A DNA stretch of 10,596 nucleotides from JANYCG01 sp031392945 (GTDB lineage: Bacteria > Pseudomonadota > Gammaproteobacteria > Burkholderiales > Burkholderiaceae_C), in assembly GCA_031392945.1 (NCBI GenBank), contig JANMVT010000130.1:1-10596 (forward strand), in the 5' to 3' direction. The position numbers and the translations under genes were made by a program. Positions within the stretch are counted from its first letter, which is position 1. Each line of letters starts with the position of its first letter. The notes beneath the pieces were generated by a model, which saw nothing but the letters and a program-made list of their open reading frames with translations, was not told the origin of the DNA and made no database searches. Positions 1-7,405 of this stretch are shown piece after piece.

Positions 1-743
1 TGGCCGCGCATCTCGATCTTCATCTCGCCAAAGGCGCCTTTGGCGTGAATCTCATGGATGTTCTCGGTCACGCCGGGGTCGGAGATCAGGCGCACCTGGG
101 TGGCGTCCAGCCCCAGGCCGGCCAGTGCCACAGTGGCTGCCACGTTGGCGTTTTTCGGGTACAAACGGGCGGCTTCGCGCGCGCTTGCTTCTAAAATAAT
201 AGCTAAATCGCTTTTATTGACGGGGGCTGGAGCACTGTTTGACCCCTCAATTCGGGCTGGAACGTCGTTTGGGGCAATTTTGACCGGCACCCAGGCCGAG
301 GGCGGTTTGCGCCCCGTGTAGGTGACTTCATCCAGGCCCGCCAGCCGCGCGGCCGCCAGGGCTTCAATGCCACCGATGGCGCCGCTGAGCAAATGCACCT
401 GGGTGCCGCCCTGCCTGGCAGCATCGGACAAGAGTTCGGGCAGACCAGGCTCGGCCAGCGCGCCGACCGACAACACTGCGCATTCGGTGCCAAGGGCCAG
501 CGCACCCAGCACGTGGCTGGTCAGGGCCTCGTGGCCGGCGCACTCCAGAGCCAGCCGCGCGTCAGCGGGCACTTCGGTCACGGCCTGGATGCCGCCGCCC
601 GACGCATCCAGCGCGGCCTGAACCTCGGCCAATCGCGCGGCGCGCACCACCACATGGGTCACACGCACCAGCGTCCCGGCATGCAGGCGCTTGCAAATGG
701 ACTGGCCAATGGCGCCGTAACCGATGAGTGTGACTGCCAGCAC
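1..743 (-). CDS. Aspartate dehydrogenase-like protein (NadX family), C-terminus cut by window edge
   Basis: Likely NAD(P)-dependent L-aspartate dehydrogenase family: oxidative deamination of aspartate (or a related amino acid) to the oxo/imino acid, or the reverse. 247 codons are visible. The N-terminus has a Rossmann loop GYGAIG (residues 8-13). Family landmarks follow: SGAIGGIEAL (about 120-129), TGRKPP (143-148), SAREAARLYPKNANVAAT (187-204) and DPGVTENIHE (222-231), where His230 matches the catalytic His of the family. The GTG start at 743 lies 5 nt after the stop of the ThDP-enzyme gene, with only a weak AAGA-like ribosome site, so coupled translation is likely. Between TGRKPPSAW and SAREAARLYPKN there are about 35 residues where relatives, from memory, have roughly 20-25. 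This stretch carries a 56-nt repeat (see 187-242). Its place in a catabolic operon argues for a degradative role rather than NAD biosynthesis; no nadA/nadC is present. Confidence 0.85.
   Translation of the reverse strand, partial: MLAVTLIGYGAIGQSICKRLHAGTLVRVTHVVVRAARLAEVQAALDASGGGIQAVTEVPADARLALECAGHEALTSHVLGALALGTECAVLSVGALAEPGLPELLSDAARQGGTQVHLLSGAIGGIEALAAARLAGLDEVTYTGRKPPSAWVPVKIAPNDVPARIEGSNSAPAPVNKSDLAIILEASAREAARLYPKNANVAATVALAGLGLDATQVRLISDPGVTENIHEIHAKGAFGEMKIEMRG
187..242 (+). repeat. Interspersed 56-nt repeat, copy 1, inside the NadX-like gene
   Basis: Reads GCTTCTAAAATAATAGC at its 5' end and ends CTGTTTGA. It aligns without gaps to the minus-strand segment 4221-4166, with 37 of 56 positions identical. 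It is clearly more AT-rich than the surrounding gene. It lies antisense to the NadX-like gene, whose frame stays open through it (residues about 168-186). It resembles short AT-rich repeats common between genes in Comamonadaceae; that family assignment is from memory, while the pairwise match is seen directly. Confidence 0.65.
224..270 (+). repeat. Imperfect direct repeat, 30-nt period, inside the NadX-like gene
   Basis: GGGCTGGAGCACTGTTT (224-240) recurs as GGGCTGGAACGTCGTTT (254-270), 13 of 17 matching, exactly 30 nt apart. The period is ten codons, so the reading frame is kept. On the protein side it gives two related decapeptides, NDVPARIEGS and NSAPAPVNKS. It overlaps the end of repeat copy 1 and extends the inserted, Pro/Ala/Asn-rich linker of the enzyme. 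Confidence 0.5.
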
Positions 744-748
744 GGGAA

Positions 749-2437
749 CTAGTCTTTCTTGAGGATGGGCCCGGCAAACTTGACGACAAAGGAGCCCCAG
801 GTTTTCATGTCCACTTCGACCATGACCGGGCCGCTCATCTGCAAGGCCTGAGTCAGCACCTCGCGGGTTTGGGCCGGTGCACAGAGCCGGAAATGCGGCA
901 ACTGCAGGCTGGCGCAAAACTGCGTAAAGTCGGGTGTATGCAAGTCCACATAACCGTGGCGGCCGCCATAAATATCGTCCTGGATGTTCTTGATGACACC
1001 GTAACAACTGTCGTTCATGACGACCAGCACCAGGTTGGCCTTTTCCTGCACCGCGCAGGCGAGTTCACCCACATTGAGCATCAGGCCGCCGTCGCCGACC
1101 AGGGCCACCGTCTTGCGGCCCAGGGCATGCGTGGTGTCGGCAATGGCCACGCCAATCGCCATGGCCAGCCCCTGTCCTATGCCGCCGCCCAGGGCGTGCA
1201 CACCGGCGCGGGGGTGGTCGAGCGCGGGCGCCCGGTTGCCCCACATGGTGTTGGACAGGGTGATGTCGCGCACCCACCAGAAGTTGCTGCCGGCTGCGGC
1301 ACCGAGTTCATTTTTCAGCCTGAGGTAGGGGCCGAGGCCGGCATCGACCAGCGCCGACGCGGCGCTGCGGGCGCGCGCTACATCGGCGTGCAGCGCGGGG
1401 TCCACCTTCATGCGCCCTTCAAGACGGTCTGCCAATGCGTTGAGGCTGTCCAGGGCATCGCCGTGCACAAAAAAATCACTCTGGTAGGCCCGGTTGTGCG
1501 CCAGGGCATTGGCGTCAATGCGGTAAACGGATTTGGGCAGTTTGAGCTTGTAGCGCAGGGTTTCGTTGGAGCGCAGGCGCGAACCCACGACCAACATGGC
1601 GTCGCAGCTCTGGTACAGATCTTCGACAGGTTTATGCAGGTGGTAGGAGCCCAGCGTAGCCGGATGGTCTTCAGGAATGATGCCGCGCCCCTGCACCGAC
1701 GTGACCACGCCCCAGCCCATCTTGACAAAACGCTCGGCTGCGGCACGCGCGCCGCGCGCACCGCCGCCAAGCCACAACATCGGGCGTTTGGCCCCCATCA
1801 GGCGGGCCGCCAGCGCCTCAATGTCGGCGGCTGCCGGCTGCAGCGGCGTCGGCATCAAGGCCGCCAGGTTCTCGGGCAAATCCAGCAAGCTGGCCTGCAC
1901 GTCGATCGGAATCTCTATGCTGACCGGGCCACAAGGCGGCGTGAACGCCAGGCGGGCTGCTTCACGCAAGGTAGCCAATGCGGTCTGCGCATTGCGGATG
2001 CGGAACGCCGCCTTGCTTACCGCCTGCATCATGGCCAATTGGGCTGGCGCTTCGTGGATGAAACCCAGGTCACGGTCGATGTACTCGGCCTCGATCTGGC
2101 CAGTCAAATGCAGCAGGGGGGTGCCGGCCGTCAGGGCCTCCACCAGGGCGCCCGCCGCATTGCCGGCGCCGGTGCCGGTGCTGGTGATACACACACCCAG
2201 GGTGCCGGTGACGCGCGCATAGGCGTCGGCCATGTTGCAGGCCCCGGCCTCGCCACGCGCCGAGATGAAGCGGATTCCGGTGGGCAAATCCTTGCGCGTG
2301 ATGAAGGCGTCCAGCATCGGCATGTTGTGGATCGAGATCACGCCAAATGCGGCCTTGACGCCACATTGCTCCAGAAAGCGGGCGACCAGTTCACCCACCG
2401 TGATTCGGGTTGCGGCCTGAGAGGGGGTTGGGCTCAT
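749..2437 (-). CDS. Thiamine-diphosphate-dependent enzyme, acetolactate synthase-like family
   Basis: 562 aa, the usual length for the ALS/benzoylformate decarboxylase superfamily, in three domains: N-terminal pyrimidine-binding (about 10-180), central (about 200-345) and C-terminal pyrophosphate-binding (about 380-545). Glu63 in SARGEAGACNMADAYAR is the cofactor-activating glutamate. GDGGLMLNVGELA (448-460) with Asn475 is the GDG-x(n)-N metal/ThDP motif. Expected chemistry is decarboxylation of a 2-oxo acid or a carboligation/C-C cleavage; the substrate cannot be assigned. The usual Pro-Gly loop after the first strand (FGxPG) is replaced by FGVISIHNMP (31-40), so it is unlikely to be a housekeeping acetolactate synthase. 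The ATG start overlaps the IclR stop as ATGA, which decides it over an in-frame ATG at 2500. No regulatory (IlvH-like) subunit is adjacent. Confidence 0.88.
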   Translation of the reverse strand: MSPTPSQAATRITVGELVARFLEQCGVKAAFGVISIHNMPMLDAFITRKDLPTGIRFISARGEAGACNMADAYARVTGTLGVCITSTGTGAGNAAGALVEALTAGTPLLHLTGQIEAEYIDRDLGFIHEAPAQLAMMQAVSKAAFRIRNAQTALATLREAARLAFTPPCGPVSIEIPIDVQASLLDLPENLAALMPTPLQPAAADIEALAARLMGAKRPMLWLGGGARGARAAAERFVKMGWGVVTSVQGRGIIPEDHPATLGSYHLHKPVEDLYQSCDAMLVVGSRLRSNETLRYKLKLPKSVYRIDANALAHNRAYQSDFFVHGDALDSLNALADRLEGRMKVDPALHADVARARSAASALVDAGLGPYLRLKNELGAAAGSNFWWVRDITLSNTMWGNRAPALDHPRAGVHALGGGIGQGLAMAIGVAIADTTHALGRKTVALVGDGGLMLNVGELACAVQEKANLVLVVMNDSCYGVIKNIQDDIYGGRHGYVDLHTPDFTQFCASLQLPHFRLCAPAQTREVLTQALQMSGPVMVEVDMKTWGSFVVKFAGPILKKD

Positions 2438-3261
2438 GCGAATGTCTTTTCCAGAGAAGGGGGTGACCCGGACGCAGCCGGGGGCATATGACTGATGCAC
2501 TGGGACAGGCGTGATGCCGCCGCCTTGACCTGGGCCACCAGTGCAGCCAGCTTGTCAGAATCGACCTGCTGCGCCGGCACCGTCACGCTGACGGCGGCGG
2601 TCACCGCATGGCGGTCGTCAAAGACTGGCGCGGCAATGGTGGAGATGCCGCTCTCGAACCCGCCCTGGCTGACGCCAAAGCCGCGCGCCTTGTCCTCGTC
2701 AATCAGGCGATTGAGTTGGGCCAGCGTGGTGGGGGTGTGGGATGTGAAGGCCTGCAAGGCCTGGCCGGCATACAGCTCACCCAATCCAGCCAGCGACAGA
2801 TCGGCCAGCAACACACGCCCCAAAACGGTCGCATGGGCCGGCAGCCGGGCACCCACCTGGATGGAGTTGAACAGCGACGACTTGCCCACCGCCTTGGCGA
2901 CAAAGACCACCTCACGCCGGTCACGCACCACCAGGTGGGCCGACAGACCCGTGGCGGTGCACAAGGCGTCGAGCACGGGCCGCCCGTGCTCGGTGAGCTC
3001 CATTGAGGCCAGGTATTCAAAACCCAGGCGCAGTACGGCGATGCCCAATTTGTAATTGCTGCTGTCCCCCACCCGCTCGATGAACCCCATCTGTTCAAGT
3101 GTTTGCAGCAGACGGAACACCGAAGCGCGTGGCAAACCAAGCCGACGGGACAACTCGGCGCCGGTCAGCTCGGGCTCATCGCGTGTGAACCGGCCCAGCA
3201 GTTGCAGGCCGCGTTGCAAGCCGGGCACAACGTAACGGTCAGCGCCGGCCAGATCGCTCAT
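2434..3261 (-). CDS. IclR-family transcriptional regulator
   Basis: 275 aa, typical for the family. An N-terminal winged helix-turn-helix (about residues 10-75) includes the recognition region AELSRRLGLPRASVFRLLQTLEQMGFIER. It is followed by an IclR effector-binding domain (about 90-260) with landmarks LSAHLVVRD, LPAHATVLGRVLLA, RGFGVSQGGFESGISTIAAPVFD and the AVSVTVPA strand. It sits in the middle of the operon it probably controls: its ATG overlaps the hydrolase stop (ATGA), and its own TGA overlaps the start of the ThDP enzyme. AAGGA 8 nt before the ATG supports the start. Family members usually sense small organic acids and bind palindromic sites; the 29-bp palindrome at 8613-8641 is the best target here. 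Whether it represses or activates is not visible. Confidence 0.93.
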   Translation of the reverse strand: MSDLAGADRYVVPGLQRGLQLLGRFTRDEPELTGAELSRRLGLPRASVFRLLQTLEQMGFIERVGDSSNYKLGIAVLRLGFEYLASMELTEHGRPVLDALCTATGLSAHLVVRDRREVVFVAKAVGKSSLFNSIQVGARLPAHATVLGRVLLADLSLAGLGELYAGQALQAFTSHTPTTLAQLNRLIDEDKARGFGVSQGGFESGISTIAAPVFDDRHAVTAAVSVTVPAQQVDSDKLAALVAQVKAAASRLSQCISHMPPAASGSPPSLEKTFA

Positions 3262-4157
3262 GGTTTCTTTCCTTCAGGAAATCCAATCAGCGTGGACACA
3301 GCGTCCGGTGCTTCAATGGCACAGGCGTGCCCAGCGCCCGCCAGCAAGGCATAGGGCGCCTTGACCTGGGCCGCAAGCGCCCTGCAGCCCGCCTCTGGCG
3401 TGATGGTGTCGGCACTCCCGCTGGCTACTTCGATCATGCAGGCCACACGTTCGAGGTCGGCCAGCAAATCGCCCGTTGACAACATGCGCGCCGCCTGCGT
3501 GTAACCAGCCGGATCGATCTGGGCCATGGTCTGCTGCACAAAGGCGATCTGTTCCGTGCTGGCGCTGGCTGACAACATGGCCGCACCGCGCGCCTGGGCC
3601 ATGCCGGCGGGCCCCAGGCGGGCCAGGTTATCGAGCCGATCCGCCAGTTTTTTGTCTCGCTCAGCAGCCGTCGCCCGCGCGTAACCTTGGGCCGGCGACA
3701 GCAATACCAGGCGTTTGACACGCGCAGGCTTCAGCCGGGCGGCGCTCGCCGCCATCAGGCAGCCCAGGGAGTGGCCGACCAGCGTGATCGGGGGAGCCGC
3801 CCCGCCTTCAGCCTCGGCCAGCGCATCCAGCCAGGCCCAGAGCCGCTGGGCGTAATCGGCTGCCGCCGGTGAGGGCATCGCCAGTGCGGCACCGCCGCCC
3901 CCGTGGGCGCCATAACCTGGGGCGTCCCAGGCAACTGCGCGCACGTTTGTCCCCGCGCTTTGCTGCACCCGTGCCAGTTGCGCGATCCAGCTGTCAGAAG
4001 CAGAGCCGATGCCGTGCAGCAGCACGTGGGTGACCGGCCCGGTTTGCCTGCCGGCCTGACGAAACGCCACGGGGCCCAAGGAGGTTGCAGCCAGGCGCAG
4101 CGCAAAGCCCTGCAACTGCGCTTGCAGGGAACAAGCATGAATTGGGGTAGAGGTCAT
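3258..4157 (-). CDS. Alpha/beta-fold hydrolase
   Basis: 299 aa from the ATG at 4157 (a TTG four codons upstream is possible). The oxyanion-hole strand VLLHGIGS is at 45-52 and DAPGYG at 78-83. The nucleophile elbow GHSLG carries Ser130, and Asp250 (GSADTITP) and His277 (AGAGHAC) complete a canonical Ser-Asp-His triad. No signal peptide is seen, so it is cytoplasmic. The fold covers esterases, lactonases and C-C bond (meta-cleavage product) hydrolases. Neighbourhood with cupin, SDR and ThDP enzymes suggests hydrolysis of a pathway intermediate, but the bond cleaved cannot be told. The stop overlaps the IclR start (ATGA). The 52-nt gap upstream, after the cupin gene, is filled by a repeat (4166-4221). 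No strong Shine-Dalgarno is visible; GAAG about 8 nt before the ATG may serve. Confidence 0.87.
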   Translation of the reverse strand: MTSTPIHACSLQAQLQGFALRLAATSLGPVAFRQAGRQTGPVTHVLLHGIGSASDSWIAQLARVQQSAGTNVRAVAWDAPGYGAHGGGGAALAMPSPAAADYAQRLWAWLDALAEAEGGAAPPITLVGHSLGCLMAASAARLKPARVKRLVLLSPAQGYARATAAERDKKLADRLDNLARLGPAGMAQARGAAMLSASASTEQIAFVQQTMAQIDPAGYTQAARMLSTGDLLADLERVACMIEVASGSADTITPEAGCRALAAQVKAPYALLAGAGHACAIEAPDAVSTLIGFPEGKKP

Positions 4158-4165
4158 AAATTGCT

Positions 4166-4221
4166 TCAAATAGCCACTCAGCCCACGTCCGTTATATATA
4201 GTATGCTATTTATTTAGAAGC
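4166..4221 (-). repeat. Interspersed 56-nt repeat, copy 2, at the cupin/hydrolase junction
   Basis: On the minus strand it begins GCTTCTAAATAAATAGC and ends GGCTATTTGA, matching copy 1 (187-242) at 37 of 56 positions without gaps. It contains short inverted ends, AAATAGC and GCTATTT. Its first 12 nt are the last codons of the cupin (Ala-Ser-Lys) and its TAA stop, and the rest fills most of the gap before the hydrolase. It is strongly AT-rich compared with the flanking genes. Confidence 0.6.
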
Positions 4222-4812
4222 ATCCCGCTTGATCCTGGCCAGCGGGCTGTCGGGCGGATAAACCGGTGTGATGGGCTGGGGCGAGCCCAGCATCACGCAC
4301 ATCAGGGCATCTTCGTCGCCAATGTTGATTTCTTCGCGGTAAACACCGGGCGGCACCGAGATGAAGTCGCGTTCCTTGAGCACCGACTCCCAACGCTGGC
4401 CGTCTTTTTCGCAGATCACTTGCATCATGCCGCGCATGACGAAAAAGCACTCTTCCACGTCGTAGTGGATGTGTGAAGGGCCTTCGTGGCCGGCCGGAAT
4501 CACCATGGTCGAGAACGTGAAGTGCGAGGCCGGCACGGTGTTGACGTCCTTGGCCACACCGGTGCCGCCTGTGCCCATGTAACGCATCTGGGCGCGCCGG
4601 TATTTGGGGTCGAAGTCGGCCTGGAACTTCAGGGCATCCCAGTCGTATTTGCGCGTGCCATAACGCGCCACGCGGCCCTCCATCCACTGCGTGAAGGACT
4701 GGCCCTGCTGCTGCAGCATGGCCGTTTGAATGGCGGCTTCGGTCGGGATGTTGGCATTCAACAGGCCGCGTTCATTGAAGACGGGCTGGTTGGCGGCGAC
4801 GGATGGGCTCAT
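4210..4812 (-). CDS. Cupin-domain protein with an incomplete metal site
   Basis: 200 aa. A single C-terminal cupin barrel spans about residues 95-180. Cupin motif 1 is complete: Gly108, His114, His116, Glu121, Gly128 (GPSHIHYDVEECFFVMRG). Motif 2 (SVPPGVYREEIN, 152-163) fits the pattern except that the metal-binding His is Arg159. The N-terminal ~90 residues (YGTRKYDWDALKF, YRRAQMRYMGTGG) are not recognised. It could be a dioxygenase- or isomerase-like enzyme of the pathway, or a ligand-binding protein that has lost catalysis; the motif alone does not decide. The ATG at 4812 has an excellent AGGAG 8 nt upstream and lies 11 nt after the SDR stop. The same frame is open further upstream, but only as an out-of-frame shadow of the SDR gene. 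The last codons and stop come from repeat copy 2. Confidence 0.87.
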   Translation of the reverse strand: MSPSVAANQPVFNERGLLNANIPTEAAIQTAMLQQQGQSFTQWMEGRVARYGTRKYDWDALKFQADFDPKYRRAQMRYMGTGGTGVAKDVNTVPASHFTFSTMVIPAGHEGPSHIHYDVEECFFVMRGMMQVICEKDGQRWESVLKERDFISVPPGVYREEINIGDEDALMCVMLGSPQPITPVYPPDSPLARIKRDASK

Positions 4813-4823
4813 GGTCACTTCTC

Positions 4824-5591
4824 CTAGTTCATGACAAAGCCGCCGTTGACCGGCAGCAGTTGTCCCGTGATAAAACCGCTTGCGCGGGTCAATAAAAACA
4901 GGGCCGCAGCGTTCACGTCTTCGGGCACCTGCGGCCGCTGGACGGCCCGCCCCGAGAGGTAATGCGCGTGGCGGTCTTCGGGCACATACTGCGTGGCTTC
5001 GACCAGGGTCAGGCCCGGCGCAATCGCGTTGACGGTGATGCCTTTGGCGCCGAGTTCGCGCGCCATGCTGCGGGTCATGGCAATCACAGCGCCCTTGCTG
5101 GCGGCGTAGGCCATCAGCCGTGGGGCGCCCCACATGGCGGTGTCCGACGCAAGGTTGACGACCCGGCCACTGCCCGATGCGGCCAGAAACGGCGTGGCCG
5201 CCACCGTGACCAGCCAGGTGCCGCGCACGTTGACGCCCATCACCTGGTCCCAGGTGTCGATTGACAACTCGTCCATGTTTTTGCCACCGGAATTGGTGAT
5301 GGCGGCGTTGTTGATGAGGCCATCCATCCCGCCCATGGCGCTTGCCGCCGCTGCCACGCCGGCGCTGATGGCAGCGCTGTCCATCAAGTCCATCGGCACG
5401 TAACAGGCCTGCGCACCCAGCTCGGCGGCCAGCGCGCGCCCGCGCTCGTGCAGCACGTCCGCCAGCGCCACCTGCGCACCGGCCGCGACCAGGGCGCGGG
5501 CAAACGATTCGCCCAGGCCGCGGGCCGCGCCGGTGACCAGAACCCGGCGCCCCTGCAGGTTGATTTCAGGTGTTTTTGCTGTGTTGTTCAT
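4824..5591 (-). CDS. Short-chain dehydrogenase/reductase (SDR, classical type)
   Basis: 255 aa, the standard classical SDR length. The nucleotide-binding motif TGAARGLG is at 20-27. Asp45 at the end of the second strand (ALADV) favours NAD(H) over NADP(H). The NNAA motif is at 94-97, with Asn121, Ser149, Tyr162 and Lys166 (AYAASK) forming the catalytic tetrad. A C-terminal GFITGQLLPVNGGF is typical of the family. It would oxidise a hydroxyl or reduce a carbonyl group of a cytoplasmic intermediate; substrate unknown. The ATG at 5591 was chosen because residues before it in the open frame lack family features. It lies 28 nt after the permease stop with only a distant AAGGA. The cupin gene follows after 11 nt. 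Confidence 0.92.
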   Translation of the reverse strand: MNNTAKTPEINLQGRRVLVTGAARGLGESFARALVAAGAQVALADVLHERGRALAAELGAQACYVPMDLMDSAAISAGVAAAASAMGGMDGLINNAAITNSGGKNMDELSIDTWDQVMGVNVRGTWLVTVAATPFLAASGSGRVVNLASDTAMWGAPRLMAYAASKGAVIAMTRSMARELGAKGITVNAIAPGLTLVEATQYVPEDRHAHYLSGRAVQRPQVPEDVNAAALFLLTRASGFITGQLLPVNGGFVMN

Positions 5592-5619
5592 CGTAAAACC
5601 GGCATCCTTGCGCAGGCGG

Positions 5620-6396
5620 TCAGGCCGCGCGCCGCTCTGAGCCGGGCAGGTAATGCAACACACGCCGCTCGGCGATCACCACCGCGTAATAGGCGGCAAT
5701 GCCAATCACCGTCAGCGCGCCAATGACCACAAACACGCCTGCGGTATTGCCCTGGCCTTCAAAGAACACCAGCATGTAGCCCAGGCCCATGTTGCCGCCC
5801 ACCAGTTCACCGACGACCACACCAATCACCGCCAGTGTGCTGGCGATGCGCAGGCCGGAAAACAGTGCAGGCATGGTGGTCGGGTATTCGACATTGCGGA
5901 ACACCTGCAGCCGCGTGGCCGAGAAGGAGCGCGCCAGGTTGATCATGTCCACGTCCATGGTGCGCATGGCCGACAGCACATTGATCAGCACCGGGAAAAA
6001 CACGATCAAGATCGCCACCAGGATCTTGGGGTACACCGTATAGCCCAGCCACATCACAAACAGAGGCGCAAACGCCACCTTGGGCGCGATCTGCAAAGCC
6101 AGCAGATAAGGCGAAAGCACGGCCTCGACCTTGGGCGACAGGCCCAGCGCGTAACCGATCAGGGCGCCCAGGGTTGAGCCCAGCACAAAGCCGACTAGCA
6201 CTTCCAGCGCGGTAATGCCGCTGTGCCACAACAGTTTTTCGGTGGCAGCAATGCGCAGAAATTCTGTCCAGGTGCGGCTGGCTGTGGGCAACACAAATTC
6301 GGGCACACCCAGGGCGGGCGGCAGCCACTGCCAGATGGCCAGAAAGGCCGCCAGCACGGCGGCGCTCCAGGCAAGGGTGCTGCTGCGGTCGGACAT
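5620..6396 (-). CDS. ABC transporter permease, NitT/TauT (SsuC/TauC-like) family
   Basis: 258 aa, about six hydrophobic membrane segments (first at about 9-29). It has the cytoplasmic coupling (EAA-type) loop NLARSFSATRLQVFRNVEYPTTMPALFSGLRI, where the permease contacts the ATPase. It belongs to the family that imports nitrate, sulfonates, taurine, thiamine precursors and various aromatic or organic acids, so family alone does not name the substrate. The start at 6396 is 3 nt after the binding-protein stop. With the two preceding genes it makes a complete importer: ATPase, binding protein, permease (as a homodimer). Confidence 0.92.
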   Translation of the reverse strand: MSDRSSTLAWSAAVLAAFLAIWQWLPPALGVPEFVLPTASRTWTEFLRIAATEKLLWHSGITALEVLVGFVLGSTLGALIGYALGLSPKVEAVLSPYLLALQIAPKVAFAPLFVMWLGYTVYPKILVAILIVFFPVLINVLSAMRTMDVDMINLARSFSATRLQVFRNVEYPTTMPALFSGLRIASTLAVIGVVVGELVGGNMGLGYMLVFFEGQGNTAGVFVVIGALTVIGIAAYYAVVIAERRVLHYLPGSERRAA

Positions 6397-6399
6397 GGC

Positions 6400-7377
6400 T
6401 TATTTCAGCCCTGAAAACTGGTTGGTGTAGAGGTCCTTAACGGGCACTTCCTTGGGCACAATGCCATTGCTCACATAAAACTTTTGCAGCTCGGCCAGGC
6501 GGCCTTCGTCCATCTGGCCCAGCACTTTCTGGCCCGCGTACACATATTTGTTGTACATCTCGAAGGTTCGGCGGATGCTGTCCTCCTTGCCCTTGTGGGC
6601 GGGCACATGGGCCACGTACACGTCGGCGGCGGCTTTCGGGTCTTTCATGATGTCGCGCATGCCCTTGAGCGTGGCGCGCACCAGCTTGGCGATCAGCTCG
6701 GGGTTCTTCTGGATGGTCTCGTCCGACGCCAGGATGGACTGGGCCATGCTCTTGAAGTACACGTCGGCGGGCAAAATGTCCACCTGCGCGCCGGTATCAA
6801 TGGCACTGATGGTCCAGTCGGGCACTGCTGCCATGGCCACCGCCTTCCTGGCGGCAAACTGCTGCCACACGCCGGCCGGGCCAGCGGCCTGGATGTCCAG
6901 GTCGTTCTTGCTCAGGCCCGACTTGCTGAGCATGCCCAGCAAGGCGTAGTAGGTGGTGTCGGTATAGGCAATGGTGGTCACCGTCTTGCCCTTGAGCTCG
7001 CGCGGGCTTTCAATTTTGGCGTCTTTGTGGGCCACCAGCTGCATCAGCGAGCCCGCACCCAGCACGGCCACAGCCTTGACCGGAATGCCCTGGCCGCGCG
7101 CGATGATGGGTGTGTCGCCAATGGCGCCGCCGATCACGGCATTGCCGGCCCCGACCTGCTTTGCCACATCCACGCCGCCGCGTCCGGCGACAAAGTTGAC
7201 TTTCAGACCCTCTTGCGTGTAATAACCCTTGGCCTGCGCCACCATCCAGGGGCCAAAGGCCGGCAGGGTGCCCGGCGCGGGCAGCAGGTAGGTGATCTCC
7301 TGGCCCTGCGCGGTGGCGGCAAGGGGGACGGCCAGCGTGGTGGCAGCAGCAATGGCGATGAGGGTGCGACGCAGCAT
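6400..7377 (-). CDS. ABC transporter periplasmic substrate-binding protein, NitT/TauT (SsuA/NMT1-like) family
   Basis: 325 aa. A Sec signal peptide is visible: MLRR, a hydrophobic core IAIAAATTLAVPLA, and a probable cleavage after ATA (about residue 23). The mature protein shows family features: YLLPAPGTLPAFGPWMVAQAKGYYTQEGLKVNFV (the 'becomes-available/GYYxxEGL' region), GGVDVAKQVGAGNAVIGG, and the hinge region ELKGKTVTTIAYTDTTYYAL. It would capture the operon's substrate in the periplasm. The ATG at 7377 has AAGGA 6 nt upstream. The open frame extends much further upstream but only as a shadow of the ATPase gene. It is separated from the ATPase by 59 nt of C-rich coding strand holding a G-quadruplex motif on the opposite strand. 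Confidence 0.92.
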   Translation of the reverse strand: MLRRTLIAIAAATTLAVPLAATAQGQEITYLLPAPGTLPAFGPWMVAQAKGYYTQEGLKVNFVAGRGGVDVAKQVGAGNAVIGGAIGDTPIIARGQGIPVKAVAVLGAGSLMQLVAHKDAKIESPRELKGKTVTTIAYTDTTYYALLGMLSKSGLSKNDLDIQAAGPAGVWQQFAARKAVAMAAVPDWTISAIDTGAQVDILPADVYFKSMAQSILASDETIQKNPELIAKLVRATLKGMRDIMKDPKAAADVYVAHVPAHKGKEDSIRRTFEMYNKYVYAGQKVLGQMDEGRLAELQKFYVSNGIVPKEVPVKDLYTNQFSGLK

Positions 7378-7405
7378 GGGATTTCCTTGGGGTTTGAAAG
7401 TGAGC

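Noticed and set aside
869..2491. Long plus-strand open frame (540 codons) opposite the ThDP-enzyme gene
   Set aside because: It is antisense to a gene with clear ThDP motifs, has low-complexity His/Gln/Arg-rich composition and no recognisable domain; typical of high-GC shadow frames.
4171..4210. Inverted AAATAGC/GCTATTT read as a transcription terminator
   Set aside because: Arms are AT-rich with a long loop and no following U tract, and downstream genes are packed as one operon; better explained as part of the repeat.
4813..5133. Upstream extension of the cupin frame into the SDR gene
   Set aside because: Arg-rich shadow sequence; the ATG at 4812 has AGGAG at ideal spacing.
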